The translations under genes were made by a program, and so were the position numbers. Below the pieces are notes generated by a model. The model did not search any database. It was not told the origin of the DNA and was given only the letters and a program-made list of their open reading frames with translations. From an uncultured Dorea sp. (GTDB lineage Bacteria; Bacillota; Clostridia; Lachnospirales; Lachnospiraceae), in assembly GCA_910578495.1 (NCBI GenBank), contig CAJTRE010000008.1:1-64000 (forward strand): DNA of 64,000 bases, read 5' to 3'. The number at the start of each line of letters is the position of its first letter. The first letter of the stretch is position 1. Shown here one piece after another: positions 34,731 through 43,565 of this stretch.

Positions 34731-35318
34731 CTATTCCTCCTGTTTTCCTAAATTTTCTTTATAATAGTTATAGGTTTTCTGTGTCATCGGATCAATAGGC
34801 AGCTTCTTAGAGGCAAGATATACTAAAGAATCCTTGAGTATCCGGTAGAGACACTCATCAATGTCATGAAATGCCAGTTTTCTTACTTCTTTCATATTTG
34901 GCAATTCAACTCGTCCGGGCTCCATATAGTCTGCAATGTAGACAATCTTCTCAAGAAGCGACATTCCCGGACGTCCGGTTGTATGGCTGGAAATTGCGTT
35001 AATAATCTCTTCACTTTTTACCTGATACTTTTGTACTGCTAAATATGCACCAAGTTTTGCATGAAGCAGACTCGGATTCGCATATTCTACATCAGAAATA
35101 TCCAAATGATACTGTTCGCATTTTTTAATCTTTTTTGCATTTGGAATACATTTTGCACAGTCATGTAATAAACCGGCTGTCATTGCTTCTTCCGTATCAG
35201 AACCGTAGCACATAGCAAGCGCGGCAGATGTGTACATTACGCCAAGAGTATGTTCATATCTTTCCTTATCCAGTTCTTCTTGTATCATTTTTTTTAATTC
35301 TTGAAAATTAGATTCCAT
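34731..35318 (-). CDS. yqeK: YqeK-type HD-domain hydrolase (diadenosine tetraphosphatase)
   Basis: The 195-residue HD-domain protein has the metal ligands in RYEHTLGVMYTSAALA and AGLLHDCAKCIP, and a later His in ISSHTTGRPGMS. YqeK enzymes hydrolyse Ap4A symmetrically to ADP. AAAGGAAGG precedes the ATG. It overlaps nadD by 11 bases and is followed two bases later by rsfS. Confidence 0.95.
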   Translation of the reverse strand: MESNFQELKKMIQEELDKERYEHTLGVMYTSAALAMCYGSDTEEAMTAGLLHDCAKCIPNAKKIKKCEQYHLDISDVEYANPSLLHAKLGAYLAVQKYQVKSEEIINAISSHTTGRPGMSLLEKIVYIADYMEPGRVELPNMKEVRKLAFHDIDECLYRILKDSLVYLASKKLPIDPMTQKTYNYYKENLGKQEE

Positions 35319-35916
35319 ACAATCCTTCCTTTATAATATAGCTTTCCACTTTTGGCGGAACTAAACCGGTAATATTTTTACCCTCTTCAATCATCTGTCG
35401 AAGTTCGCTGGAAGAGACTTGCATCAGAGGACTTCGAAGAAGTCGTATATCTGCATTATATTTTTTCCCTATATATGCAATCTGTGTATTCATTTCTTCT
35501 GCTGTATCTATATCATCCCGATACGCGGCCAGTATAACACAGTTGGGGAACAAACGATCCGGATGTACCCATGTTTCAATTGAGAACAAGGAATCTGCAC
35601 CAATGATAAAATAGAATTCATCATCCGGATACTGTTCTTTAAAATGCTTCATCGTCTCCCATGAGCAGGACACATTTACTCTTTTTACCTCATAATCCTG
35701 CAACTTAAAATTCCTAATATCTTCAATAGCAAGCGCTGTCATTTTCAGACGGTGTTCTGCGTCAGATTCGATACTCTCCTGCTTTTTATGCGGAGGATTA
35801 CCGTTTGGCATAAACCAGATTTCGTCCAGTTTAAACTGATCATAAGCGGTTTTTCCAAGCATCAGATGTCCGTTATGAATGGGATCAAACGTACCGCCCA
35901 TAATACCTATTTTCAT
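35308..35916 (-). CDS. nadD: nicotinate-nucleotide adenylyltransferase
   Basis: NadD transfers AMP from ATP to nicotinate mononucleotide in NAD synthesis. The 202-residue protein has the nucleotidyltransferase motif GGTFDPIHNGHLMLG at 8-22, MPNGNPPHK near 37 and the C-terminal SSSELRQMI motif near 165. AGAGGT precedes the ATG. It sits between yhbY and yqeK. Confidence 0.97.
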   Translation of the reverse strand: MKIGIMGGTFDPIHNGHLMLGKTAYDQFKLDEIWFMPNGNPPHKKQESIESDAEHRLKMTALAIEDIRNFKLQDYEVKRVNVSCSWETMKHFKEQYPDDEFYFIIGADSLFSIETWVHPDRLFPNCVILAAYRDDIDTAEEMNTQIAYIGKKYNADIRLLRSPLMQVSSSELRQMIEEGKNITGLVPPKVESYIIKEGLYGI

Positions 35917-35928
35917 ATCTTTTACCTC

Positions 35929-36219
35929 TTATGGAAGTTCAATCTTTTTTTTATTATCTTTACCCTCTTTATAAAGTACGATTTTTTTACCGATAACTTG
36001 TACTACTTGAGAGTGTGTTCTTTCTGCAAGCATTTCTCCAAGTTCTCTTGGATCATCTGCACAGTTTTTGAGTACACTGATCTTAATAAGTTCCCGGGCT
36101 TCCAGAGCTTCAGAAATTGCTTGTGTAAATTCCGGAGTCATGCTGTTTTTACCTACTTGGAAAATGGGATCCATTTTCATAGCAAGACTTTTTAAATATG
36201 CTCTTTGTTTGGTCGTCAT
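35929..36219 (-). CDS. yhbY: YhbY family RNA-binding protein (CRM domain)
   Basis: The 96-residue single CRM-domain protein begins TTKQRAYLKSLAMKMDPIFQVGKN and has the GxxG-like loop region near GVLKN, typical of YhbY proteins that associate with the large-subunit precursor. AAAGGAG precedes the ATG. Position between obg and nadD supports a ribosome-assembly role. Confidence 0.93.
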   Translation of the reverse strand: MTTKQRAYLKSLAMKMDPIFQVGKNSMTPEFTQAISEALEARELIKISVLKNCADDPRELGEMLAERTHSQVVQVIGKKIVLYKEGKDNKKKIELP

Positions 36220-36242
36220 AATACTGCTCCTTTGCGATCTAT

Positions 36243-37526
36243 CTATTTGTAATAATCAAATTGTAAACCGTACATTTTGACTGTGTCTCCTTCTTGGATT
36301 CCGGCAGCTTCCAATTCATCCAAAATTCCGGTGTCTTTTAAAAATTTCTGGAAGAATGCGAAACCTTTCTCCGAATCCAGATTTGTGTATCCAAGCATTT
36401 TCTCGATTTTGGGGCCTTCCACCACGTACATATCTTCTTCTTTTTCTACGATATAAGGAAGATCAATGTATAAGAGTTCTTCTTCCGGGAAAAATTCCTG
36501 TTCGAATACGATGGTCTTACTGTCTAATTTCCCTATTTCTTCAGATACATAATATAAAAGCTCCTTGATTCCATCTCCACTGACACCGGAAATCGGAAAT
36601 ACTTTGATTCCTTTCGGTTCAAATTCTGCTTTCAATTTTTCAACAGGATTTTCGTCTTCTGTATAAATTAAATCTGTCTTATTGGCTGCGATGACCTGTG
36701 GACGTTTTGCAATTTCCGGATTATATGCTTCAAGTTCTGCATTGATTTTATAAATATCATCAATGGGATCGCGTCCCTCGCTTCCGGCCGCGTCCACTAC
36801 ATGAATCATCATTTTTGTACGTTCAATATGACGCAGAAATTCGTGTCCGAGTCCAACCCCCTCAGATGCACCTTCGATCAGTCCCGGAATATCCGCAATG
36901 ACGAAACCATTTGCTCCGTCAAGATCTACGACACCAAGATTCGGATTCAACGTGGTAAAATGGTAATTGGCAATCTTTGGCTGAGCATTGGTAACGCGGG
37001 AAAGTAAGGTGGATTTTCCTACATTCGGAAATCCCACAAGCCCAACATCTGCAATGACTTTCAACTCCAGACTCACCCAGAGTTCCTGAGATGGCTGTCC
37101 TGGTTGGGCATACTTTGGTATCTGCATGGTTGCAGTTGCAAAATGCTGGTTTCCAAGTCCGCCTTTTCCGCCTTTTAACACAATCTGCCTTTGGTTGTCT
37201 CCCGACATATCTGCGATAACCTTTCCAGATTCAAATTCTTTAATTACAGTTCCTTCTGGTACTTTCAGCACGATATCTTGTGCATCCTTCCCATGGCAGC
37301 GCCTCTTACCGCCCTGCTCTCCGTCTTTTGCCGCATATTTCTGGCGATGGCGATAATCCTGCAGCGTGTTAAGGCCTTTGTCTACTTCGAAGATAACATT
37401 TCCGCCGCGTCCTCCATCTCCACCGTCCGGCCCGCCATTTGGTACATACAATTCACGCCGGAAACTTACGTGTCCGTCTCCGCCTTTTCCTGATTTAATA
37501 AATATCTTTGCTCTGTCTGCAAACAT
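36243..37526 (-). CDS. obg: GTPase Obg
   Basis: Obg assists large-subunit assembly and stress control. The 427-residue protein has the glycine-rich Obg fold (1-158), the G domain with G1 GFPNVGKST at 165-173, DIPGLIEGA (G3) and NKTD (G4), and a C-terminal OCT domain (about 345-427). The gene follows a hairpin terminator after rpmA, so its level may be lower than that of the ribosomal proteins. Confidence 0.98.
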   Translation of the reverse strand: MFADRAKIFIKSGKGGDGHVSFRRELYVPNGGPDGGDGGRGGNVIFEVDKGLNTLQDYRHRQKYAAKDGEQGGKRRCHGKDAQDIVLKVPEGTVIKEFESGKVIADMSGDNQRQIVLKGGKGGLGNQHFATATMQIPKYAQPGQPSQELWVSLELKVIADVGLVGFPNVGKSTLLSRVTNAQPKIANYHFTTLNPNLGVVDLDGANGFVIADIPGLIEGASEGVGLGHEFLRHIERTKMMIHVVDAAGSEGRDPIDDIYKINAELEAYNPEIAKRPQVIAANKTDLIYTEDENPVEKLKAEFEPKGIKVFPISGVSGDGIKELLYYVSEEIGKLDSKTIVFEQEFFPEEELLYIDLPYIVEKEEDMYVVEGPKIEKMLGYTNLDSEKGFAFFQKFLKDTGILDELEAAGIQEGDTVKMYGLQFDYYK

Positions 37527-37544
37527 AAAAATACTCCTATTTTT

Positions 37545-37594
37545 TAAAAAAGAGTGCTGCCTTATAACTGAAATCAGCTACATCGCAACACTCT
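37545..37594 (-). terminator. attenuating terminator between rpmA and obg
   Basis: On the minus strand AGAGTGTTGC (37594-37585) pairs with GCAGCACTCT (37560-37551), with an inner TAGCTGA/TCAGTTA stem, followed by a run of six T. It would trim read-through from the ribosomal protein genes into obg. Confidence 0.75.
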
Positions 37595-37607
37595 CTTAGA
37601 CTCTTGA

Positions 37608-37892
37608 TTACTGAGCAACCGGATAGATAGAAACCTGTTTCTTATCTCTTCCTTTTCTCTCAAATCTAACAACACCATCAACAAGTGCGAATAAAGTATC
37701 GTCACCGCCGCGTCCAACGTTAACGCCCGGGTGAATCTTTGTTCCGCGCTGTCTGTAAAGGATGTTACCAGCTTTTACGAACTGTCCGTCAGCTCTCTTA
37801 GCGCCAAGTCTCTTAGACTCAGAATCACGACCGTTCTTTGTAGAACCCACTCCTTTTTTATGAGCGAAATACTGAAGGTTTAATTTCATCAT
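37608..37892 (-). CDS. rpmA: 50S ribosomal protein L27, with Prp-cleaved N-terminus
   Basis: L27 lies near the peptidyl transferase centre. The 94-residue protein begins MMKLNLQYFAHKKGVGSTKN. The stretch before AHKKG is the Firmicutes extension that the protease Prp removes after LQ-aromatic-Phe. Its conserved core (GRDSESKRLGAKRADGQ, RQRGTKIHPG) is intact. AGGAGG precedes the ATG. The gene for Prp is directly upstream. Confidence 0.98.
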   Translation of the reverse strand: MMKLNLQYFAHKKGVGSTKNGRDSESKRLGAKRADGQFVKAGNILYRQRGTKIHPGVNVGRGGDDTLFALVDGVVRFERKGRDKKQVSIYPVAQ

Positions 37893-37897
37893 GGTTG

Positions 37898-38230
37898 TTA
37901 CACCTCCTCGAATGTTAAATCAATATATTCTGCATAGTTCTCGTCATGTGCCATTTCAGAAAGACCAAGAATCATTGTTTTTAATAACAACTGTGTCTCT
38001 TTGGAAGTTCCGGACGTTAGATGATAATTAATAAGTCCTTCTTCCTGTTCAGATTCGATGGAGGCTTCGTCTTTTGTGTACAGTTCAATAGCATTAATCG
38101 TATTGATTACAAGTACAGAAGCGGCAGCACATACAATGTCGCGCCCTTCTTCAGCAAATCCGGCATGTCCTTCGGTCTGAAATCCGACGTATTCTTTTTT
38201 GTTATTCTCGTAAATGGTTACATGAAACAT
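37898..38230 (-). CDS. prp: ribosomal-processing cysteine protease Prp
   Basis: Prp cleaves the N-terminal extension of L27. The 110-residue protein carries the catalytic His in TEGHAGFAEEGRDIVCAAASVLV and the catalytic Cys in the same segment (DIVCAA), as in YsxB of Staphylococcus. TTGGAG precedes the ATG. It lies between rplU and rpmA, the standard Firmicutes order. Confidence 0.96.
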   Translation of the reverse strand: MFHVTIYENNKKEYVGFQTEGHAGFAEEGRDIVCAAASVLVINTINAIELYTKDEASIESEQEEGLINYHLTSGTSKETQLLLKTMILGLSEMAHDENYAEYIDLTFEEV

Positions 38231-38248
38231 GGATATTCTCCAAAATGA

Positions 38249-38557
38249 TTAAGCGTTGATTTTTTCAATCTTAACTGCTGTGTACTGCTGTCTGTGACCA
38301 TTTTTCTTGTGGTATCCTGTTTTTCTTTTGTATTTGTAAACGATAACTTTTTTAGCTTTACCGTTCTCAACTACAGAAGCTTCTACTGTTGCACCTGCAA
38401 CTGTTGGATTACCAATCTTTAATCCGTTGTCACTTACTGCAAGCACCTGGTCAAATGTAAAAGTCTCTCCGGCCTCTACACCAAGTTTTTCTACTCTAAT
38501 GATATCGCCTTCGGCTACTTTGTACTGTTTACCACCTGTTGCTATAATTGCGTACAT
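38249..38557 (-). CDS. rplU: 50S ribosomal protein L21
   Basis: The 102-residue L21 begins MYAIIATGGKQYKVAEGD and ends with the basic YKRKTGYHKKNGHRQQYTAVKIEKI segment. AGGAGG six bases upstream fixes the ATG at 38557; a longer frame to 38587 lies inside the leader and is not used. It opens the rplU-prp-rpmA-obg operon. Confidence 0.97.
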   Translation of the reverse strand: MYAIIATGGKQYKVAEGDIIRVEKLGVEAGETFTFDQVLAVSDNGLKIGNPTVAGATVEASVVENGKAKKVIVYKYKRKTGYHKKNGHRQQYTAVKIEKINA

Positions 38558-38640
38558 ATGGCACCTCCTATTATCATTACTCGCCAACTGCGGTGTCTGT
38601 CCAAAATGGATAGAACTTAAACCTCATTGTGCGGCATACT
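38558..38640 (-). ncRNA. L21 leader-like 5' untranslated region
   Basis: The transcript leader before rplU holds a small hairpin (TCTATCC/GGACAGA) and a longer GCC...GGC closing pair around a CACCGCAGTTGGC segment. This resembles the L21 leader that autoregulates rplU in Firmicutes. It is a structural impression, not a model match. Confidence 0.5.
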
Positions 38641-38645
38641 CATAT

Positions 38646-38674
38646 ATGATAGCATAAAAGAATCTGAATTACAA
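38646..38674 (-). promoter_or_regulatory. promoter of rplU operon
   Basis: On the minus strand TTGTAA (38674-38669), a 17-bp spacer and TATCAT (38651-38646) preceded by TGC form an extended -10 promoter. Confidence 0.75.
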
Positions 38675-38753
38675 GCATTTTTGGAAAAATATTTTTCCGA
38701 AAAATATCCCGATTCCCGTACAATAGTATTCAATAAATTGTATATTTTGCAGA

Positions 38754-38782
38754 TTGTATTTTTCATACAAAAGAGATATGAT
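38754..38782 (+). promoter_or_regulatory. promoter of M20 dipeptidase gene
   Basis: TTGTAT (38754-38759) and TATGAT (38777-38782) are spaced by 17 bp, 42 bp before the start codon. Confidence 0.7.
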
Positions 38783-38824
38783 ATTTTCAATATAAGAAAA
38801 ATATGTGTAAGGAGGATTCAGAAT

Positions 38825-40210
38825 ATGGAACTTATTTTGAATGAGTATATTGATCAGGTATTTGATCAACTGGTTGCTGATACACAAGGATTTCTCTCCA
38901 TCGAAAGTACATTGGATGATATGACTTCGGGTTCGATGGCGCCTTTTGGAGAAGGAATCCGGAAAGCATTGGAGTACATTCTTTCCAAAGCGGACACTAT
39001 GGGATTTTCAACGAAAAATCTGGATGGCTATGCAGGTTACGCTCAACTTGGCGACGAGGGAGATTTGGTGGCAATTCTTGCCCATGTAGACGTGGTTCCG
39101 GCAGTTGGGGACTGGATTGCACCACCCTATTCTGCGCAGATTATAGACAACAAATTGTATGGCAGAGGTTCTATTGATGACAAAGGTCCTGCCATGGCAT
39201 GTCTTTATGCAATGCAGGCAATCAAAGAATGTAATCTTCCATTCACAAAACGTGCCCGCCTGTTACTGGGAACAGATGAGGAGACACTGGCTCGCGGAAT
39301 CTATTATTATTTGGACAGAGAGGAGGCTCCGGTATGTGGTTTTTCGCCGGATGCAGAATTTCCGATTATCCATGCTGAAAAAGGTACGATTCGTTTCCAG
39401 TATGTACTTCCGTCAGCAGACAATGAAATTCTTTCAATTAATGCCGGTACACGTCTTAACGTAGTTCCCGACTACGCATGTGCAAGGCTGCGCGGCATTA
39501 CAGAAGAACAGGTTGCAGCCTGTGTAAATGATTTATCTTTGAGAACAAACGTTAAAACTGCAAAAGACGAGGATTGTATCAACGTAGAGGTATATGGAGC
39601 CGCTTCGCACGCTTCTCTTCCAGAAAATGGAGTAAATGCAATCCAAAATCTTTTGATGTTATTAAAAGGTCTGTATCCAGATGCAGATTCTAAATTGAAA
39701 ATATGTATTCATGCACTTGCAGATGTTTTACAAGATGAAACGGATGGAAAATCGGCAGGTATTTCCTGTTCTGATGATGTTTCTGGTTCTCTTACCATTA
39801 ATACGGCTATATTGAAAATCAACGAAAAAGACAGCGTATGCAAATTTGACATCCGTTATCCGGTAACTTACGATGGCAAAGATATTCTAAGAAAGCTGGA
39901 AGCTTTGGGAACAAAATGTTGCGCAGAATATGAACTGCTCCAGCATAAACCACCGCTTTATGTGGAAAAAGACCGTCCGTTTATTAAGGAACTTGAGAAA
40001 GCTTATGAGGAAAGTACCGGGCAGACTGCAGGATGTATCGCTATTGGCGGTGGAACCTACTGTCGATACGTGAAAAACACTGTATCCTTTGGTCCTGTAT
40101 TTCCAGGACAACAAGATCTCGCACATCAGGCGAATGAATATATTACTCTGGAGGATTTGAGGAAAATTACGAAGATTTACGCACAGGCGATTTATAATTT
40201 AATTAAATAA
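38825..40210 (+). CDS. PepV/Sapep-like M20 metallodipeptidase
   Basis: A cytoplasmic dipeptidase of 461 residues. The metal ligands are in HVDVVP (His87), GSIDDKGP (Asp119) and GTDEETL (Glu152/Glu153), and GGGTYCRYVKNTVSFGP near the C-terminus provides the last ligand region. Sapep/PepV enzymes use Mn or Zn to cleave dipeptides. AAGGAGG before the ATG at 38825 excludes the upstream in-frame extension. It is a single plus-strand gene between minus-strand operons, with its own promoter and terminator. Confidence 0.93.
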   Translation: MELILNEYIDQVFDQLVADTQGFLSIESTLDDMTSGSMAPFGEGIRKALEYILSKADTMGFSTKNLDGYAGYAQLGDEGDLVAILAHVDVVPAVGDWIAPPYSAQIIDNKLYGRGSIDDKGPAMACLYAMQAIKECNLPFTKRARLLLGTDEETLARGIYYYLDREEAPVCGFSPDAEFPIIHAEKGTIRFQYVLPSADNEILSINAGTRLNVVPDYACARLRGITEEQVAACVNDLSLRTNVKTAKDEDCINVEVYGAASHASLPENGVNAIQNLLMLLKGLYPDADSKLKICIHALADVLQDETDGKSAGISCSDDVSGSLTINTAILKINEKDSVCKFDIRYPVTYDGKDILRKLEALGTKCCAEYELLQHKPPLYVEKDRPFIKELEKAYEESTGQTAGCIAIGGGTYCRYVKNTVSFGPVFPGQQDLAHQANEYITLEDLRKITKIYAQAIYNLIK

Positions 40211-40213
40211 ATG

Positions 40214-40260
40214 AAAAAAGACTATGTCAATAGAAGTTTTCTATTTTCATAGTCTTTCAT
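40214..40260. terminator. bidirectional terminator
   Basis: AAAGACTATG (40217-40226) pairs with CATAGTCTTT (40248-40257) and ATAGAA (40230-40235) with TTCTAT (40239-40244). The minus-strand reading ends in six T. It separates convergent genes. Confidence 0.85.
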
Positions 40261-40278
40261 ATTTTAAATAACTTGTTC

Positions 40279-41070
40279 TTACTTCATACCTAACAATTTT
40301 TTTGCTGTTCCAGAAAAAATCTGTTCTCGTTCTTCTTCCGTCAGTGCAATCTCTTTCATCCTCTGCACAAATTCTTTCTGCCCCCTCCATGGAGAATCTG
40401 TGGCGAATAGCACTTTATCTGCGCTGTGTTTTCGTACCATGCGTAGAAATTGTTCCTCTCTCATCGTATCCAATACTACTGCGGTATCCAGATACACATT
40501 TCGTCCGATTAGACGTTGTTCTACCTCATCCCACATTTTATTACCGCCAAAATGTGCCAGTACAAGTTTTGTCGGTTGTACCTCATCCAACATTTCTTCC
40601 ACCATCTTCGGGGTACAGTGTACATCATCCGGGCATTTCGGATCAACTCCTGCATGAACGGTGACGATAAGATCAAGCTCTGTGGCTTTATCTACAATCC
40701 GCTTATAGCGGATGTCGTCAAAATAAGTGTCCTGATAATCAGGATGCAGCTTAATTCCTTTAAAGCCCATGTTTTTAATCTGCACAAGTTTTTCCTTTAC
40801 AGTGTTCTCTGCCGGGTGCACTCCTGCAAAGGAGATGACCTCGCCTTCTAGAAAGCCTTCGGCAAATTTTGTGATGGAGGCAAATTGGGATGGCTTTGTT
40901 ACAACAGGGAGCGCAACGCTTATATCAATACTGGCTTCTCTTGTAGAAGCAAGAAGTCCATGATAAGTTCCGTTCGTATATGGCGGTGTGTGACATTTTT
41001 CCGCTAGAAACTCAATGGTGCTTTCTGCAATCTTATCCGGAAACATATGGGTATGGAAATCTATAATCAT
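40279..41070 (-). CDS. amidohydrolase family metal-dependent hydrolase
   Basis: A 263-residue TIM-barrel hydrolase. The metal-binding HxH is at His6-His8 (IDFHTHMFP), further ligands are in GIKLHPDYQD, VTVHAG and FATDSPW. It belongs to the amidohydrolase-2/TatD-like group; the substrate is unknown. Its ATG overlaps the stop of the CBS-domain gene (ATGA), so the two are translationally coupled. Confidence 0.88.
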   Translation of the reverse strand: MIIDFHTHMFPDKIAESTIEFLAEKCHTPPYTNGTYHGLLASTREASIDISVALPVVTKPSQFASITKFAEGFLEGEVISFAGVHPAENTVKEKLVQIKNMGFKGIKLHPDYQDTYFDDIRYKRIVDKATELDLIVTVHAGVDPKCPDDVHCTPKMVEEMLDEVQPTKLVLAHFGGNKMWDEVEQRLIGRNVYLDTAVVLDTMREEQFLRMVRKHSADKVLFATDSPWRGQKEFVQRMKEIALTEEEREQIFSGTAKKLLGMK

Positions 41071-41483
41071 TTTTTATCACAATCCTTTAACTTATTATGT
41101 AAATATCCTATAATATCTCGTCTCGTAACAATACCGATGAAATGCTGTTGATCGTCCACCACCGGCACGTAGTTCTGTTCCATAGCACGCTCGATCAAAT
41201 CCTCCATCTTGGACTCTGCCGTAACACTCAGATAATCCAGACGAAGATCAATCTTCATAATACTGATATTTTCCGCTTCTTTAAGATTTAATAATTTTAA
41301 TTTCTTTGTCGCCCACAGAAGATCGCCTTCTGTAATAGAACCAATATATTTCCCCTCTTTATTTATAATCGGAACGCATGTGTATCTATGATACTCCATA
41401 ATTTCCAACGCCTGTCTGAGCGTATGATAGTCGTAAATGTATGCCAGTTCGCTCTTTGGCTTTAGAAAAAACATAATATTCAT
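41067..41483 (-). CDS. two-CBS-domain protein
   Basis: The 138-residue protein consists of a tandem CBS pair: first about 18-65 (LRQALEIMEYHRYTCVPIINKEGKYIGSITEGDLL), second about 80-130 (MEDLIERAMEQNYVPVVDDQQHFIGIVTRRDII). CBS pairs bind adenine nucleotides and usually regulate a partner. The genes on either side encode aspartate kinase and an amidohydrolase, but a link is not shown. GAGGAG precedes the ATG. Confidence 0.92.
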   Translation of the reverse strand: MNIMFFLKPKSELAYIYDYHTLRQALEIMEYHRYTCVPIINKEGKYIGSITEGDLLWATKKLKLLNLKEAENISIMKIDLRLDYLSVTAESKMEDLIERAMEQNYVPVVDDQQHFIGIVTRRDIIGYLHNKLKDCDKK

Positions 41484-41501
41484 CTTGAAACTCTCCTCGT
41501 A

Positions 41502-42848
41502 TTAAATCTGTGTTGTAACAAAAATGTCGTAGATTGCTTTTACCGCCGCTTCAAAATCGTGGTTCCGAACGCCAATAATAATATTCAGCTCGCTGGAGCC
41601 CTGATCGATCATCTTTACATTGATGTTGGCATGAGCGAGGGCTGAAAAAATACGTCCGGATGTACCTCTTGCGGTTTTCATGGCCCTTCCCACCACCGCA
41701 ATCAGTGCAAGATCTGACTCGAGTTCCAGAACATCCGGTTCCACCGCACGATGAATGCCTGCAATTACTTTCTGCTCTTTTTCAGCAAATTCATCTTGAT
41801 GTACAAAAACAGATAACGTATCAATACCGGATGGCATATGTTCAATAGGAATCTCATTGGACTCAAATACTTCTAACATCTTGCGGCAGAATCCAACCTG
41901 CCCGTTCATCATAGCCTTTTCTACCGTAACAGAAGCAAAATCTTTTTTTCCTGCAATTCCAGTAATAACGAACCGCGGTTTCTGACAGGTTGCCTCCACG
42001 ATTAATGTTCCTTTATCTTCCGGCGCATTGGTATTTCGGATGTTAATTGGTATCCCTTCTTTTCGTACTGGAAAAATCGCTTCTTCATGGAGAACAGTAG
42101 CACCCATGTAAGAAAGTTCCCGAAGTTCCCTGTATGTAATCACATCAATTGGTTTTGGGTTCGTGATGATCCGGGGATCGGCAATCAAAAATCCCGACAC
42201 ATCCGTCCAGTTCTCATACATATCTGCATGTACCGCTTTGGATACAATAGATCCGGTAATATCCGATCCGCCTCTGGAAAATGTCTTGATCTTTCCATTT
42301 GGTTTGCTTCCGTAAAATCCAGGGATAACCGCCCGTTCAACCCCAGAAAGTCTGGATGATATTGCCTCGTTTGTTTTCACATCATCGAAATTCCCGTTTT
42401 CATCAAAGAAAATTACTTCCGCAGCATCGATAAATTCGATTCCAAGATACGCTGCCATAATCTTGCCGTTTAGATACTCCCCTCTGGAAGCGGCATAATC
42501 TCTGCCAATCTTCTTGGTAAAATTTTCCCGAATGATTTTAAAATCTTCTTCCAGTGAAAGGTCTAGTGAAAGTCCCTGAATAATCTCATTGTAACGCTCT
42601 TTTATTTGATTTAATAATGATTCAAAATTCTCCTGATGGTCGTCATCACAGTCATCATTTGCCAAGATAGCCTGCCCATAACAACTATATAACATATCTG
42701 TAACTTTCGTGTCTTTTGACGTTCGTTTTCCGGGCGCCGATGGAATCACATACCGTCTTGTCTCGTCTTTCCGTATAATAGTGCCTGCTTTTTGAAACTG
42801 TTCTGCACTGGCCAGAGAACTTCCGCCAAATTTCACAACCTTAATCAT
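41502..42848 (-). CDS. lysC: aspartate kinase
   Basis: The 448-residue enzyme phosphorylates aspartate, the first step to lysine, methionine, threonine and diaminopimelate. The N-terminal VKFGGSSLA, the substrate-binding GGSDITGSIVSKAVHADMYENWTDVSGF and two C-terminal ACT domains (about 300-448) are present, so feedback inhibition by an amino acid is likely. GGGAGG precedes the ATG. Only 61 bp separate it from the HAD gene, too little for a lysine riboswitch. Confidence 0.95.
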   Translation of the reverse strand: MIKVVKFGGSSLASAEQFQKAGTIIRKDETRRYVIPSAPGKRTSKDTKVTDMLYSCYGQAILANDDCDDDHQENFESLLNQIKERYNEIIQGLSLDLSLEEDFKIIRENFTKKIGRDYAASRGEYLNGKIMAAYLGIEFIDAAEVIFFDENGNFDDVKTNEAISSRLSGVERAVIPGFYGSKPNGKIKTFSRGGSDITGSIVSKAVHADMYENWTDVSGFLIADPRIITNPKPIDVITYRELRELSYMGATVLHEEAIFPVRKEGIPINIRNTNAPEDKGTLIVEATCQKPRFVITGIAGKKDFASVTVEKAMMNGQVGFCRKMLEVFESNEIPIEHMPSGIDTLSVFVHQDEFAEKEQKVIAGIHRAVEPDVLELESDLALIAVVGRAMKTARGTSGRIFSALAHANINVKMIDQGSSELNIIIGVRNHDFEAAVKAIYDIFVTTQI

Positions 42849-42909
42849 CTTTTGTCGCCTCCCATTGCTGTTGTATATTTCAGAGCGCGCTCTGCAAAAT
42901 CATTGTACC

Positions 42910-43536
42910 CTATTTTCCAAGCATCTGAAATGGAACATCTGTAGTAAATACAATTCCATGAATTCCTGCATTTTCCGCCGCCTCAATATTCTCGGTGTTA
43001 TCATCAAAGAACACTGTTTTTGCCGGATTAATATGATAACGATTGAGAAGAATTTCATAGATTTTGGACTGAGGTTTCATACATTTTTCTTTCCAAGAAA
43101 ATATGCCGCCGTCAAAATCTTCGATAAAAGAAAGCTGTTCTTTGGATTGACGGTACATTTCCTCCGAATAGTTGGATAAATAATATCTTTTTACTCCATT
43201 TTCTTTAAAATAAGAAAGCCACTCTTCTGTGATACTGTAAGGCACGATAGAAGCTCCGAAACCTTCAAATGTCTTACAGATTTCCTGTTCATATTCTGGA
43301 TCATTTTCAATAAACATCTGTAGCCATTCCTCTGTAGTGCAAAGTCCGGAATCTCCTTTATCCCAGTCCTCGTTTAAAAACATGGCGTTTGTTACATGTT
43401 CATAAGTTTCTTCGTCAAAGTTCAGAGTTTTTAAGTAACCCGCCCAGTCAAAATGAATCAACACATTGCCGATATCAAATATCACTGTGTCAATATCTTT
43501 GAATATCTGAGTTGTTTTCGTAAGCTGTATATCCAT
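42910..43536 (-). CDS. HAD-family hydrolase
   Basis: A 208-residue HAD superfamily phosphatase-like protein. Motif I appears as VIFDIGNVLIHFD, where the second Asp is replaced (DxG rather than DxD), as in several HAD subgroup members annotated as YihX-like. Motif II is YYLSNYS and motif IV FFDDNTENIEAA. A role in sugar-phosphate or nucleotide dephosphorylation is possible. AAGGAGG precedes the ATG. Confidence 0.88.
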   Translation of the reverse strand: MDIQLTKTTQIFKDIDTVIFDIGNVLIHFDWAGYLKTLNFDEETYEHVTNAMFLNEDWDKGDSGLCTTEEWLQMFIENDPEYEQEICKTFEGFGASIVPYSITEEWLSYFKENGVKRYYLSNYSEEMYRQSKEQLSFIEDFDGGIFSWKEKCMKPQSKIYEILLNRYHINPAKTVFFDDNTENIEAAENAGIHGIVFTTDVPFQMLGK

Positions 43537-43565
43537 TCCTGGTTCCTCCTTCGTAGATTGTATTA

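Noticed and set aside
42849..42909. Possible lysine riboswitch upstream of aspartate kinase
   Set aside because: Only 61 bp lie upstream before the next gene, far too short for the aptamer.
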